DNA from: Pseudomonadota bacterium
Lineage (GTDB): Bacteria; Pseudomonadota; Gammaproteobacteria; Burkholderiales; Nitrosomonadaceae
Direction of reading: 5' to 3'
Assembly: GCA_018240935.1 (NCBI GenBank)
Contig: JAFEEV010000243.1
Span: 1 to 12,542, forward strand
Length of the DNA stretch: 12,542 bases
A model generated the notes under the pieces. It saw only the letters and a list, made by a program, of their open reading frames with translations. It ran no database searches and was not told where the DNA came from. Positions 1-6,172 of the stretch are shown piece after piece; the first letter of the stretch is position 1; every line of letters begins with the position of its first letter. The position numbers were made by a program, and so were the translations under genes.

Positions 1-10
1 AACTACTCAT
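1..10 (-). CDS. 5' end of an unidentified gene running off the left edge
   Basis: On the minus strand an AAAGGAG ribosome-binding site (positions 18-24) is followed after 7 bases by ATG at 8-10 and then AGT AGT. This is a textbook start signal for a gene whose body lies outside the window. Only the residues Met-Ser-Ser can be read, so the product cannot be named. The signal lies in the 3' arm of a structured leader at 10-80, which suggests control of translation. It is transcribed in the same direction as the nuclease-family genes upstream. The call rests on the start signal alone. Confidence 0.4.
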
Positions 11-80
11 GGGATTACTCCTTTACGCTTTCGCGTTTCGTTGATAAAGATTCGCACCTCTATCAAACCGGGTAATCCCA
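8..80 (-). promoter_or_regulatory. Structured 5' leader closing over a start codon (candidate riboswitch or translation-control element)
   Basis: Read on the minus strand, 72-80 and 10-18 form a perfect 9-bp helix (TGGGATTAC with GTAATCCCA). Inside it are a 6-bp hairpin (61-66 with 41-46, loop of 14 bases) and a 4-bp hairpin (33-36 with 25-28) capped by GAAA, a GNRA tetraloop only on this strand. The result is a three-way junction. The 3' arm of the outer helix contains the last G of the Shine-Dalgarno sequence, the whole spacer and the A of the ATG at 8-10. A competing 4-bp hairpin (80-83 with 70-73) could open the outer helix. The pairings are seen directly; the regulatory role and any ligand are inference. 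No RNA family is recognised. Confidence 0.4.
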
Positions 81-176
81 CCCTTTGGCAAGACCCTTCT
101 GTCAGATCAAGTCTGAACTACTACAATTAAAATTTACCAAGAATCTCTTTGCATACAACACTTCAGGAGTGATTGG

Positions 177-368
177 TTATAACGATTCAATTTCCTTAAG
201 AGTTTTTCCCTTTTTATCCTTCCAAGCAGTGAGTCCGTTTGCATGCCCGCCATGAATCACCGCTGCTGCTGAACTTGGGCTAGTGAACTCTACATCTCTT
301 GTAAATACCAAAGCATCATCTTTGACCTCCAATACACCTTCATCTTTTAAGCGCTGACGCATATTCAT
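177..368 (-). CDS. DUF4357 C-terminal fragment of a split GIY-YIG protein
   Basis: This 63-residue reading frame matches the C-terminal part of DUF4357 as found at the end of GIY-YIG nuclease-family proteins: an FTRDVEFTSPSSAAAV stretch, then HANGLTAWKD and a closing GKTLKEIE. Its ATG (366-368) overlaps the TGA of the upstream frame (365-367) as ATGA, so reinitiation by a terminating ribosome is possible, although no clear Shine-Dalgarno sequence precedes it. It lies in the -1 frame relative to the upstream gene. Homologous proteins carry both parts in one chain, so this is most likely the detached end of a frameshifted gene. Independent function is doubtful. Confidence 0.6.
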   Translation of the reverse strand: MNMRQRLKDEGVLEVKDDALVFTRDVEFTSPSSAAAVIHGGHANGLTAWKDKKGKTLKEIESL

Positions 369-1021
369 TGCCCAAGGCCATTTTTCGATGAAGCTCTATC
401 GATCAAAATTGCTCGAGAACCCTTAAGTACCACGAAGCCATTCGGTGTCAAATGCCCCTCTGCTTTAATCCCTTTGATCTCGCAAAATAGTTTTTTGTGC
501 TCCGATTCGGTCACGGCTTTTGTTGCAGTTGGCACAAGAAGTTCTACTCCTAATACCGGTAATAGTTGATTTATTTTCTCCAAAAATATTTCCATATCCT
601 CTCTATGTGATTCAGGCAATCGAGCTCCACTACTCTGTCCGTTTGTAACTACAGCTCGCTCAGATTTGCGAGCTTGGTCTATCAGCTTTCCTTCAAGGAA
701 GCGTATGTGAGCCTTAGTTAAGTTCTCGTCCTTACTGATAAAAAAGATAATTTGATTCCAAAAATCTTTTTCCAGGTGCGCTTTGATTCGATCGCGTATG
801 CTTTCAGCCTCACCAATATAGATTGCTGGTTTTCCCGACTCTGGATCGGAGCCCGTCAAGAAATAGACTCCCGCACCACCTGATTCTTCACGAGAAAAGA
901 CGCCTTCAAATTCACTTCGAGGACCGGCGACAGCCTTTCCAGTCCAATTCGACAATTCCGCAGTACGAAGCCGTTTGGGATCTCCGTGAACCAGGAATAT
1001 TTTGATTGTTGCACTAGACAT
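365..1021 (-). CDS. GIY-YIG nuclease family protein, N-terminal part of a frameshift-split gene
   Basis: The 218-residue product carries a GIY-YIG core: GVY at residues 51-53, YIG at 68-70 with ESIRDRIKAH after it, and a FLEGKLI segment around residue 110 that fits the conserved metal-binding glutamate. An LPVLG segment follows, and the chain ends inside DUF4357 (GHLTPNGFVVLKGSRA). GIY-YIG domains cut or nick DNA. Proteins of this architecture are often accessory or defence-related, but the substrate here is unknown. I chose the ATG at 1021; a TTG two codons upstream is less likely, and neither has a strong Shine-Dalgarno sequence. The frame stops at an ATGA overlap with the DUF4357 fragment. 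One extra base in the A5 run (381-385) would fuse both into about 283 residues, suggesting a pseudogene, a sequence error or recoding. Confidence 0.7.
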   Translation of the reverse strand: MSSATIKIFLVHGDPKRLRTAELSNWTGKAVAGPRSEFEGVFSREESGGAGVYFLTGSDPESGKPAIYIGEAESIRDRIKAHLEKDFWNQIIFFISKDENLTKAHIRFLEGKLIDQARKSERAVVTNGQSSGARLPESHREDMEIFLEKINQLLPVLGVELLVPTATKAVTESEHKKLFCEIKGIKAEGHLTPNGFVVLKGSRAILIDRASSKNGLGQ

Positions 1022-1059
1022 GTGCAAAGAGTGAAAACACTACAGCAACTTCTTGTTCT

Positions 1060-1106
1060 GAATCCTACGATTGATCATGCAAGGCTACACAATCAATCAT
1101 AGGTTC
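1060..1106 (-). other. Long stem-loop between fba and the nuclease gene
   Basis: Positions 1064-1075 and 1092-1103 form a 12-bp stem with one G-U pair that pairs only in minus-strand RNA. Three further pairs (1060-1062 with 1104-1106) add on if the base at 1063 is bulged. The loop is 16 bases. It begins about 26 bases after the fba stop codon, in the 3' untranslated region of the operon. No T-run follows, so it is not a standard intrinsic terminator. A 3'-end stabilising or processing hairpin, or a remnant of an insertion, is possible. Confidence 0.4.
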
Positions 1107-1131
1107 ACATTGATTACTTCTAAGATTTGAC

Positions 1132-2196
1132 TTACTTAATAACCGCGTTCAATTCACCTTTTGCATAGCGGTTCGCCATGTCTTCCAGTGAAATGGCTTT
1201 GATCTTGCTGGCTTGACCGGCGCAGCCGAAGGCTTCGAAGCGCGCTTTACAAATGTCTTTTGCGGCGGCGGTTGCTTCCTTCAGGAATTTGCGCGGGTCG
1301 AAGTTGCTTTTGTCTTTTTCCAGGCTGCGGCGGATCGCGCCGGTCATCGCCAGGCGGATGTCGGTATCAATGTTGACTTTGCGTACACCGTATTTGATGC
1401 CTTCCTGGATTTCTTCCACAGGAACACCGTAGGTTTCTTTGATATCGCCGCCGTATTGACGGATGATTTCCAGCCATTCTTGCGGTACCGAGCTGGAGCC
1501 GTGCATGACCAGGTGGGTATTGGGAATGCGCGCGTGGATTTCCTTGATGCGTTCGATCGCCAGAATATCGCCGGTAGGTTTGCGGGTGAATTTGTACGCG
1601 CCGTGCGACGTTCCGATCGCAATCGCCAATGCATCGACGCCGGTTTTACGCACGAAATCTGCGGCTTCTTCGGGATCGGTCAACAGTTGATCGTGTGACA
1701 GCTTACCTTCCGCGCCGTGACCGTCTTCCGCTTCGCCCATGCCGGATTCCAGAGAACCCAGGCAACCCAGCTCGCCTTCTACCGATACGCCAACGGAGTG
1801 CGCGATGTTAACGACATCGGCTGTAACATTAACGTTGTATTCGTAAGTAGACGGTGTTTTAGCATCCGCTTGCAAGGAACCATCCATCATGACACTCGAA
1901 AAACCGCTGCGGATTGCATTGACGCAAACCGATGGCGATGCACCGTGATCCTGATGCATGACGATCGGGATATGCGGATATGCTTCGACAGCGGCGGCAA
2001 TCAAGTGACGCAGAAAAGCTTCACCGGCATATTTACGCGCACCGGCGGAACCTTGCATGATCACCGGGCTATTGCATTCGTCTGCGGCTTGCATGATCGC
2101 CTGGATTTGTTCCAGATTGTTGACGTTGAAAGCGGGCAAGCCGTAACCGTTTTCCGCCGCGTGATCGAGTAATTGTCTTAGTGATACGAGTGCCAT
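1132..2196 (-). CDS. fba: Class II fructose-bisphosphate aldolase, Calvin-cycle type
   Basis: This zinc-dependent aldolase condenses dihydroxyacetone phosphate with glyceraldehyde 3-phosphate to give fructose 1,6-bisphosphate, or with erythrose 4-phosphate to give sedoheptulose 1,7-bisphosphate, and runs in reverse in glycolysis. It is cytoplasmic. The 354 residues are full length for the proteobacterial Calvin-type class II subfamily. HQDHGAS (81-87) gives the catalytic Asp83 and zinc ligand His84. VEGELG (139-144), TSHG (196-199) and MHGSS (231-235) supply the remaining metal-site residues, and NIDTD (275-279) is the phosphate-binding segment. An AGAGGAGA ribosome-binding site (2202-2209) supports the ATG. 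It is the last gene of the tkt-gap-pgk-pyk-fba series, 127 bases after pyk. The gap holds an AT-rich palindrome (2219-2230) but no convincing promoter. cbbA is an alternative symbol. Confidence 0.95.
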   Translation of the reverse strand: MALVSLRQLLDHAAENGYGLPAFNVNNLEQIQAIMQAADECNSPVIMQGSAGARKYAGEAFLRHLIAAAVEAYPHIPIVMHQDHGASPSVCVNAIRSGFSSVMMDGSLQADAKTPSTYEYNVNVTADVVNIAHSVGVSVEGELGCLGSLESGMGEAEDGHGAEGKLSHDQLLTDPEEAADFVRKTGVDALAIAIGTSHGAYKFTRKPTGDILAIERIKEIHARIPNTHLVMHGSSSVPQEWLEIIRQYGGDIKETYGVPVEEIQEGIKYGVRKVNIDTDIRLAMTGAIRRSLEKDKSNFDPRKFLKEATAAAKDICKARFEAFGCAGQASKIKAISLEDMANRYAKGELNAVIK

Positions 2197-2308
2197 TTAG
2201 ATCTCCTCTATTTACTTAATAAAATTTTATAGCCGTTAGTATAGCGATTATGCCGCTTGAATACTGCTAGATTGTTTTTGCATGATAGCCGGTGTGTATC
2301 CGGGAAAC

Positions 2309-2335
2309 GATGCAACCGGTAATTCAAGTTGCATC
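2309..2335 (-). other. Inverted repeat straddling the pyk stop codon
   Basis: GATGCAAC (2328-2335 read on the minus strand) and GTTGCATC (2309-2316) are perfect 8-bp complements separated by 11 bases. The 5' arm lies over the last codons of pyk (Asp-Ala-Thr) and the stop codon TGA (2324-2326) is in the loop. Only GTTT follows, so it is at best a weak terminator. It may instead be a processing or stability hairpin between pyk and fba. Confidence 0.35.
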
Positions 2336-3775
2336 AATGCCTTGTCTTGTCTTCCACTCACCGACCCTGATGATTTTCATCGTATTGGTGCCGCCTGTTT
2401 TACCGACCGGCTCGCCGATCGTCATCACCATGATGTCGCCCGTTCGCACTACACCGCGGTTGAGCAATTCTTGTTCCGCCAAATTCAAAATTTCTTCCGG
2501 GTCATTCAACCCCGCGCCAAATTCCACCGGATAAACACCGCGGAACAATGTCACCCGGCGGCGTGTTTCTTCGTTCGGACTCAACGCGAAAATCGGTACC
2601 TTGGAGCTCCGGCGCGACATCAGCAACGCCGTCACACCGCTTTGCGTCAATGCAGCAATGGCGCGAATCTGCAAACCGCTGGCGGTATGCATCGTTGCGC
2701 GGGCGATCGCTTCTTCGATGGAGGACGGGTTAATATTCTGCATGCGCCGGTCGGTATTGACCAGATATTCCTTTTCCGCTTCCAGACAAACCCTGGCCAT
2801 CGCCTCAACCGCTTCCACCGGATATTCACCGGCGGCGGACTCCGCCGACAGCATCACTGCATCGGTGCCATCCAGTACCGCATTGGCTACATCGGATACT
2901 TCAGCGCGTGTCGGAATCGGATTGGTAATCATCGATTCCATCATTTGCGTCGCGGTAACGACGGTTTTATTGTTGGCCCGCGCCGAGCGGATCATTCGTT
3001 TTTGCAATGCCGGAACGGCAGCGTCGCCCACTTCAACCGCCAAGTCGCCGCGCGCCACCATGATCGCATCCGATGCATCGAGAATGTCATCCAGCGCCAA
3101 AATGGCTTCGGAACGCTCAATCTTGGCCATGACCATGCCTCTGCCACCCGCTTCCTGCAACAATGCGCGCGCCTGGCGGATATCGTCTCCGGAGCGGACA
3201 AACGATACAGCCAAATAATCAGCGCCGAATTCCGCAGCGGTTTTGATGTCTTCCAGATCCTTACTGGTCAAAGCCGGCGCGCCAAGCCCGCCGCCTTTGC
3301 GGTTAATGCCTTTATTGTTCGACAGGATGCCGCCTTGCTCGACCACGCAAAATACTTGGTGGCCCTTCACATGCGAGACACCGAGCACAATACGGCCATC
3401 GTCGAGCATCAGTGTGGCGCCGGTTTCCAGATCGTTTGGCAGTTCCTTATAATCCAGCCCGACCCGTTCCTGATTACCCAGTTCACAATTGGCGTCCAGA
3501 ATGAACTGGTCACCGACTTCGAGCCGGATTTTGCCGTGCTCAAATTTGCCGACACGGATTTTCGGCCCTTGCAAATCGGCCAGCACCCCAACCGTAAGCC
3601 CCGCAGCACGCGCCAGAGAACGCGTCATTTCGGCAAATTCAATGTGCTGTTCGCGTGTGCCGTGGGAAAAATTGATCCGAACGACGTCAACACCAGCCCG
3701 GATTAGGCGATCCAGGATTTTAGGATTGCTGCAGGCGGGACCCAGTGTCGCGACGATTTTTGTTCTTCGGATCAT
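2324..3775 (-). CDS. pyk: Pyruvate kinase
   Basis: Converts phosphoenolpyruvate and ADP to pyruvate and ATP in the cytoplasm. The 483 residues are full length. They start with RRTKIVATLGPA, followed by the active-site RINFSHG (33-39) and ADLQGPKIRVG (66-76). MAKIER (216-221) carries the catalytic Lys218 and metal-ligand Glu220. MVARGDLAVEVG (239-250) carries Asp244, and TATQMMESM (274-282) the catalytic Thr region. The regulatory C-terminal domain (about 350-475) is present. The ATG lies 15 bases after the pgk stop with no strong Shine-Dalgarno sequence, which suggests coupled translation from pgk. In the autotrophic setting it would drain fixed carbon from phosphoglycerate towards pyruvate and biosynthesis. 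Confidence 0.95.
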   Translation of the reverse strand: MIRRTKIVATLGPACSNPKILDRLIRAGVDVVRINFSHGTREQHIEFAEMTRSLARAAGLTVGVLADLQGPKIRVGKFEHGKIRLEVGDQFILDANCELGNQERVGLDYKELPNDLETGATLMLDDGRIVLGVSHVKGHQVFCVVEQGGILSNNKGINRKGGGLGAPALTSKDLEDIKTAAEFGADYLAVSFVRSGDDIRQARALLQEAGGRGMVMAKIERSEAILALDDILDASDAIMVARGDLAVEVGDAAVPALQKRMIRSARANNKTVVTATQMMESMITNPIPTRAEVSDVANAVLDGTDAVMLSAESAAGEYPVEAVEAMARVCLEAEKEYLVNTDRRMQNINPSSIEEAIARATMHTASGLQIRAIAALTQSGVTALLMSRRSSKVPIFALSPNEETRRRVTLFRGVYPVEFGAGLNDPEEILNLAEQELLNRGVVRTGDIMVMTIGEPVGKTGGTNTMKIIRVGEWKTRQGIDAT

Positions 3776-3790
3776 GATTTTTCTGGTTGA

Positions 3791-4969
3791 TTATTTGGCA
3801 CGCGTCTCCAATATTTCTACTGCCGGGAGTTTTTTACCTTCCAGGAACTCCAGGAATGCCCCACCCGCGGTTGAGATATAAGAAACTTTGTCGTAAATAT
3901 CATACTTCTGAATAGCCGCAATGGTATCACCGCCGCCCGCTAACGTGAATGCTTTCGTATCCGCGATCGCGCGCGCGATTTTTTCGGTTCCAGCGCCGAA
4001 TTGATCAAACTCGAACACACCCACCGGACCGTTCCATACTACCGTGCCCGCTTTCATGATAATGTCCACCAGTTCCTGCGCGCTTTTCGGGCCGATGTCA
4101 AAAATCATGTCATCGTCGGCCACATTACCGGCATCCTTTAATACTGCCGGTTCATTGGCATCAAATTTTTTACCGACGACCACATCAACCGCAACCGGAA
4201 TCGAGGCATTGCGTTTCGCCATTTTATCCATCAACGCTTTGGCTGTCGGAACCAAATCATCTTCGCACAACGATTTGCCGACATTTTTACCGGTCGCTTT
4301 CAGGAATGTGTTGGCGATACCGCCACCGACCACCAGTTGATCGACTTTTTCCGACAACGACTCAAGCACGGTCAGCTTGGTGGAAACTTTAGAACCGCCG
4401 ACGATCGCCACCATCGGACGCGCCGGATTCAATAGCGCTTTGGTCAACGCATCCAATTCTTCTGTCAGCAAAATACCAGCGCAAGCCACCGGCGCATATT
4501 TGGCGATGCCATGCGTTGAAGCTTCTGCGCGGTGCGCAGTACCAAAGGCATCCATGACAAAAACATCGCACAATTTCGCATACTTCTGCGCGGTTTCCTC
4601 TACATTCTTCTTTTCGCCCTTATTGATGCGGCAATTTTCCAATACCACCAGCTCTCCGGCGGCCACATCAAATCCGCCATCAACCCAATCTTTGATCAGG
4701 CGAACCGGCTTTCCAAGGCGACCGGCAATATTATCGGCCACGGGTTTCAGAGAATTTTCTTCTGTCCACACGCCTTCTTCGGGGCGGCCCAAGTGAGAAG
4801 TGACCATCACTTTAGCGCCTTGTTTGATGCAATGATTGATGGTTGCCATGGAAGCGGTAATACGGGCATCCGAAGTCACTTTCCCGTCCTTCACGGGCAC
4901 GTTGAGATCGGCGCGAATGAATACGCGTTTACCTTTGAGGTCGAGATCGACAAGTTTAATAACAGACAC
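3791..4969 (-). CDS. pgk: Phosphoglycerate kinase
   Basis: Catalyses reversible phosphate transfer between ATP and 3-phosphoglycerate; in the Calvin cycle it makes 1,3-bisphosphoglycerate for GAPDH. The 392 residues are full length. Substrate-binding motifs are RADLNVPV (19-26), Arg36, HLGRPEEG (59-66), Arg114 in the ENCRINKGEK segment and HRAEAST (146-152). The nucleotide side has GGSKVSTKL (191-199), NGPVGVFE (313-320) and GGGDT (345-349). The start is GTG at 4967-4969, supported by a GGAG at 4976-4979 with a 6-base spacer. The gene lies 137 bases downstream of gap, behind two consecutive terminator-like hairpins, and 15 bases upstream of pyk. cbbK is an alternative symbol. Confidence 0.95.
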   Translation of the reverse strand: MSVIKLVDLDLKGKRVFIRADLNVPVKDGKVTSDARITASMATINHCIKQGAKVMVTSHLGRPEEGVWTEENSLKPVADNIAGRLGKPVRLIKDWVDGGFDVAAGELVVLENCRINKGEKKNVEETAQKYAKLCDVFVMDAFGTAHRAEASTHGIAKYAPVACAGILLTEELDALTKALLNPARPMVAIVGGSKVSTKLTVLESLSEKVDQLVVGGGIANTFLKATGKNVGKSLCEDDLVPTAKALMDKMAKRNASIPVAVDVVVGKKFDANEPAVLKDAGNVADDDMIFDIGPKSAQELVDIIMKAGTVVWNGPVGVFEFDQFGAGTEKIARAIADTKAFTLAGGGDTIAAIQKYDIYDKVSYISTAGGAFLEFLEGKKLPAVEILETRAK

Positions 4970-4991
4970 GGTAAGCTCCAGAATTGTCCTT

Positions 4992-5027
4992 AAGAAAATA
5001 TAAAGGATAGCAAGCGCTACCCTTTAT
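4992..5027 (-). terminator. Intrinsic terminator or attenuator upstream of pgk
   Basis: On the minus strand 5016-5027 pairs with 5000-5011 in a 12-bp stem (one G-U pair, valid only on this strand) with a GCTT loop, followed directly by ATTTTCTT. This fits an intrinsic terminator with an imperfect T-tract. It ends about 15 bases before the pgk ribosome-binding site, too close for another promoter in between, so pgk transcription from upstream would need readthrough or RNA cleavage here. Confidence 0.6.
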
Positions 5028-5046
5028 GTCTTAATAAATGAGATAG

Positions 5047-5096
5047 TTAAAACAGGCAGAGCAATCGGAATTCCTTTTCCCGCATTGCTTACCTGT
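5047..5096 (-). terminator. Terminator-like bipartite hairpin after gap
   Basis: Three helix blocks line up on the minus strand: 5092-5096 with 5052-5056 (5 bp), 5084-5089 with 5060-5065 (6 bp) and 5080-5082 with 5066-5068 (3 bp), separated by small internal loops. The hairpin begins 10 bases after the gap stop and is followed by TTTTAA. The shape fits an imperfect intrinsic terminator or a 3'-protective hairpin for gap mRNA. Confidence 0.5.
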
Positions 5097-5106
5097 CCGC
5101 ACAAAA

Positions 5107-6105
5107 TTACTTAGCGACAGTACGAACCATCTCCAGCACTTTGGTGGAATAGCCCCATTCATTGTCGTACCATGCGACTACTTTCACAAAGCTTTTATCC
5201 AGCGCCATGCCAGCTTCTGCATCAAAAATGGAGGTGCAGCTTTCGCCACGGAAGTCGGTGGATACCACTTTCTGATCGGTATAGCCGAGCACACCTTTCA
5301 TGGAACCTTGAGAAGCTTCTTTCATCGCCTGGCAAATTTCATCATAGGTCGCTTCTTTTTCCAATTCGCAGGTCAAGTCGACCACCGACACGTCCGATGT
5401 CGGAACGCGGAAAGCCATACCGGTCAGTTTTTTGTTCAATTGCGGAATAACCACGCCTACTGCTTTGGCCGCACCGGTTGAAGAAGGAATGATATTTTCC
5501 AGAATACCACGGCCGCCGCGCCAGTCTTTATTGGATGGGCCATCCACGGTTTTCTGCGTGGCAGTTGCCGCATGCACGGTGGTCATCAGACCGCGTTTGA
5601 TACCCCATTTGTCGTTCAATACTTTGGCGATCGGCGCCAGACAGTTGGTGGTGCAGGAAGCATTGGAAATAATGGCTTCGCCTTTATAGGATTTATCGTT
5701 CACACCATAGACGAACATCGGCGTATCGTCTTTGGAAGGCGCCGACATAATGACTTTTTTAGCTCCGGCTGCCAGGTGTTTTTCACAAGTTTCCTTGGTC
5801 AGAAATAAACCGGTCGATTCGATGACGACTTCCGCTCCGACTTCATTCCATTTCAGTTCGGCCGGATCTTTAACTGCGGTCAGGCGGATTCTTTTACCGT
5901 TCACAACCAGCGTATTGCCGTCAATGGAAACTTCGCCGTGAAAGCGGCCATGCACTGAGTCATGCTTCAACATATAAGCCAAGTAGTCCGGCTCCAGCAA
6001 ATCATTGATTGCAACGATTTCGATGTCCGGGAAATTCTGTACTGCTGAGCGGAAAACCATACGCCCGATACGACCAAACCCATTAATACCTACTTTTATT
6101 GTCAT
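5107..6105 (-). CDS. gap: Glyceraldehyde-3-phosphate dehydrogenase, type I
   Basis: Interconverts 1,3-bisphosphoglycerate and glyceraldehyde 3-phosphate with a nicotinamide cofactor, the reductive step of the Calvin cycle after pgk. The 332 residues are full length. NGFGRIGR (8-15) is the dinucleotide-binding loop. SNASCTTNCLAP (147-158) holds catalytic Cys151, and His178 lies in TTVHAATATQK. The C-terminal WYDNEWGY (312-319) is intact. Asp35 after AIN and the TVDGPS segment (186-191) resemble NAD-preferring enzymes such as that of E. coli; cofactor preference is inference. A GAGGAG (6112-6117) supports the ATG at 6103-6105. It lies 67 bases after tkt and is followed by two hairpins before pgk. 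cbbG is an alternative symbol. Confidence 0.95.
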   Translation of the reverse strand: MTIKVGINGFGRIGRMVFRSAVQNFPDIEIVAINDLLEPDYLAYMLKHDSVHGRFHGEVSIDGNTLVVNGKRIRLTAVKDPAELKWNEVGAEVVIESTGLFLTKETCEKHLAAGAKKVIMSAPSKDDTPMFVYGVNDKSYKGEAIISNASCTTNCLAPIAKVLNDKWGIKRGLMTTVHAATATQKTVDGPSNKDWRGGRGILENIIPSSTGAAKAVGVVIPQLNKKLTGMAFRVPTSDVSVVDLTCELEKEATYDEICQAMKEASQGSMKGVLGYTDQKVVSTDFRGESCTSIFDAEAGMALDKSFVKVVAWYDNEWGYSTKVLEMVRTVAK

Positions 6106-6121
6106 TCTAAACTCCTCAAAT

Positions 6122-6152
6122 AAAAAACCTGCTTGCCGGAGTCAATCTCCGG
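6122..6152 (-). other. Hairpin and T6 tract between tkt and gap
   Basis: CCGGAG and CTCCGG (6136-6141 and 6147-6152) form a 6-bp GC-rich stem with a 5-base loop. On the minus strand it is followed, after 8 bases, by six Ts (6122-6127). The spacing is too long for an efficient terminator, so a partial attenuator or processing hairpin is the more cautious reading. The T6 tract lies just upstream of the gap ribosome-binding site. Confidence 0.35.
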
Positions 6153-6172
6153 TCTTTAAATTACAATCCGAT

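Noticed and set aside
41..66. GATAGAGGTGCGAA in the leader (minus strand) resembles the 5' conserved segment of the lysine riboswitch as I recall it.
   Set aside because: A lysine riboswitch needs about 170 bases and five helices with further conserved segments. The whole folded region here is about 70 bases and lacks them.
102..125. Small inverted repeat (TCAGA/TCTGA) and a repeated AACTACT that could suggest an insertion-sequence end.
   Set aside because: No transposase, matching opposite terminal repeat or target duplication is visible; short repeats like this occur by chance.
177..368. The 63-residue frame as an independent toxin, antitoxin or new small protein.
   Set aside because: Its sequence reads as the second half of DUF4357, whose first half ends the adjacent upstream frame.
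1022..1027. TTG start two codons upstream of the chosen nuclease-gene start.
   Set aside because: It has no ribosome-binding site advantage over the ATG at 1019-1021, which gives a sensible MSSATIKIFL beginning.
2219..2230. ATAAAATTTTAT palindrome upstream of fba as an operator or promoter element.
   Set aside because: AT-only palindromes of this length are common by chance, and no -35/-10 pair with correct spacing was found around it.
2282..3706. A 474-codon open frame on the plus strand opposite pyk.
   Set aside because: It is a shadow of the pyk codon pattern on the other strand; its translation is rich in His, Arg and Gln with no recognisable domain, while pyk is unmistakable.
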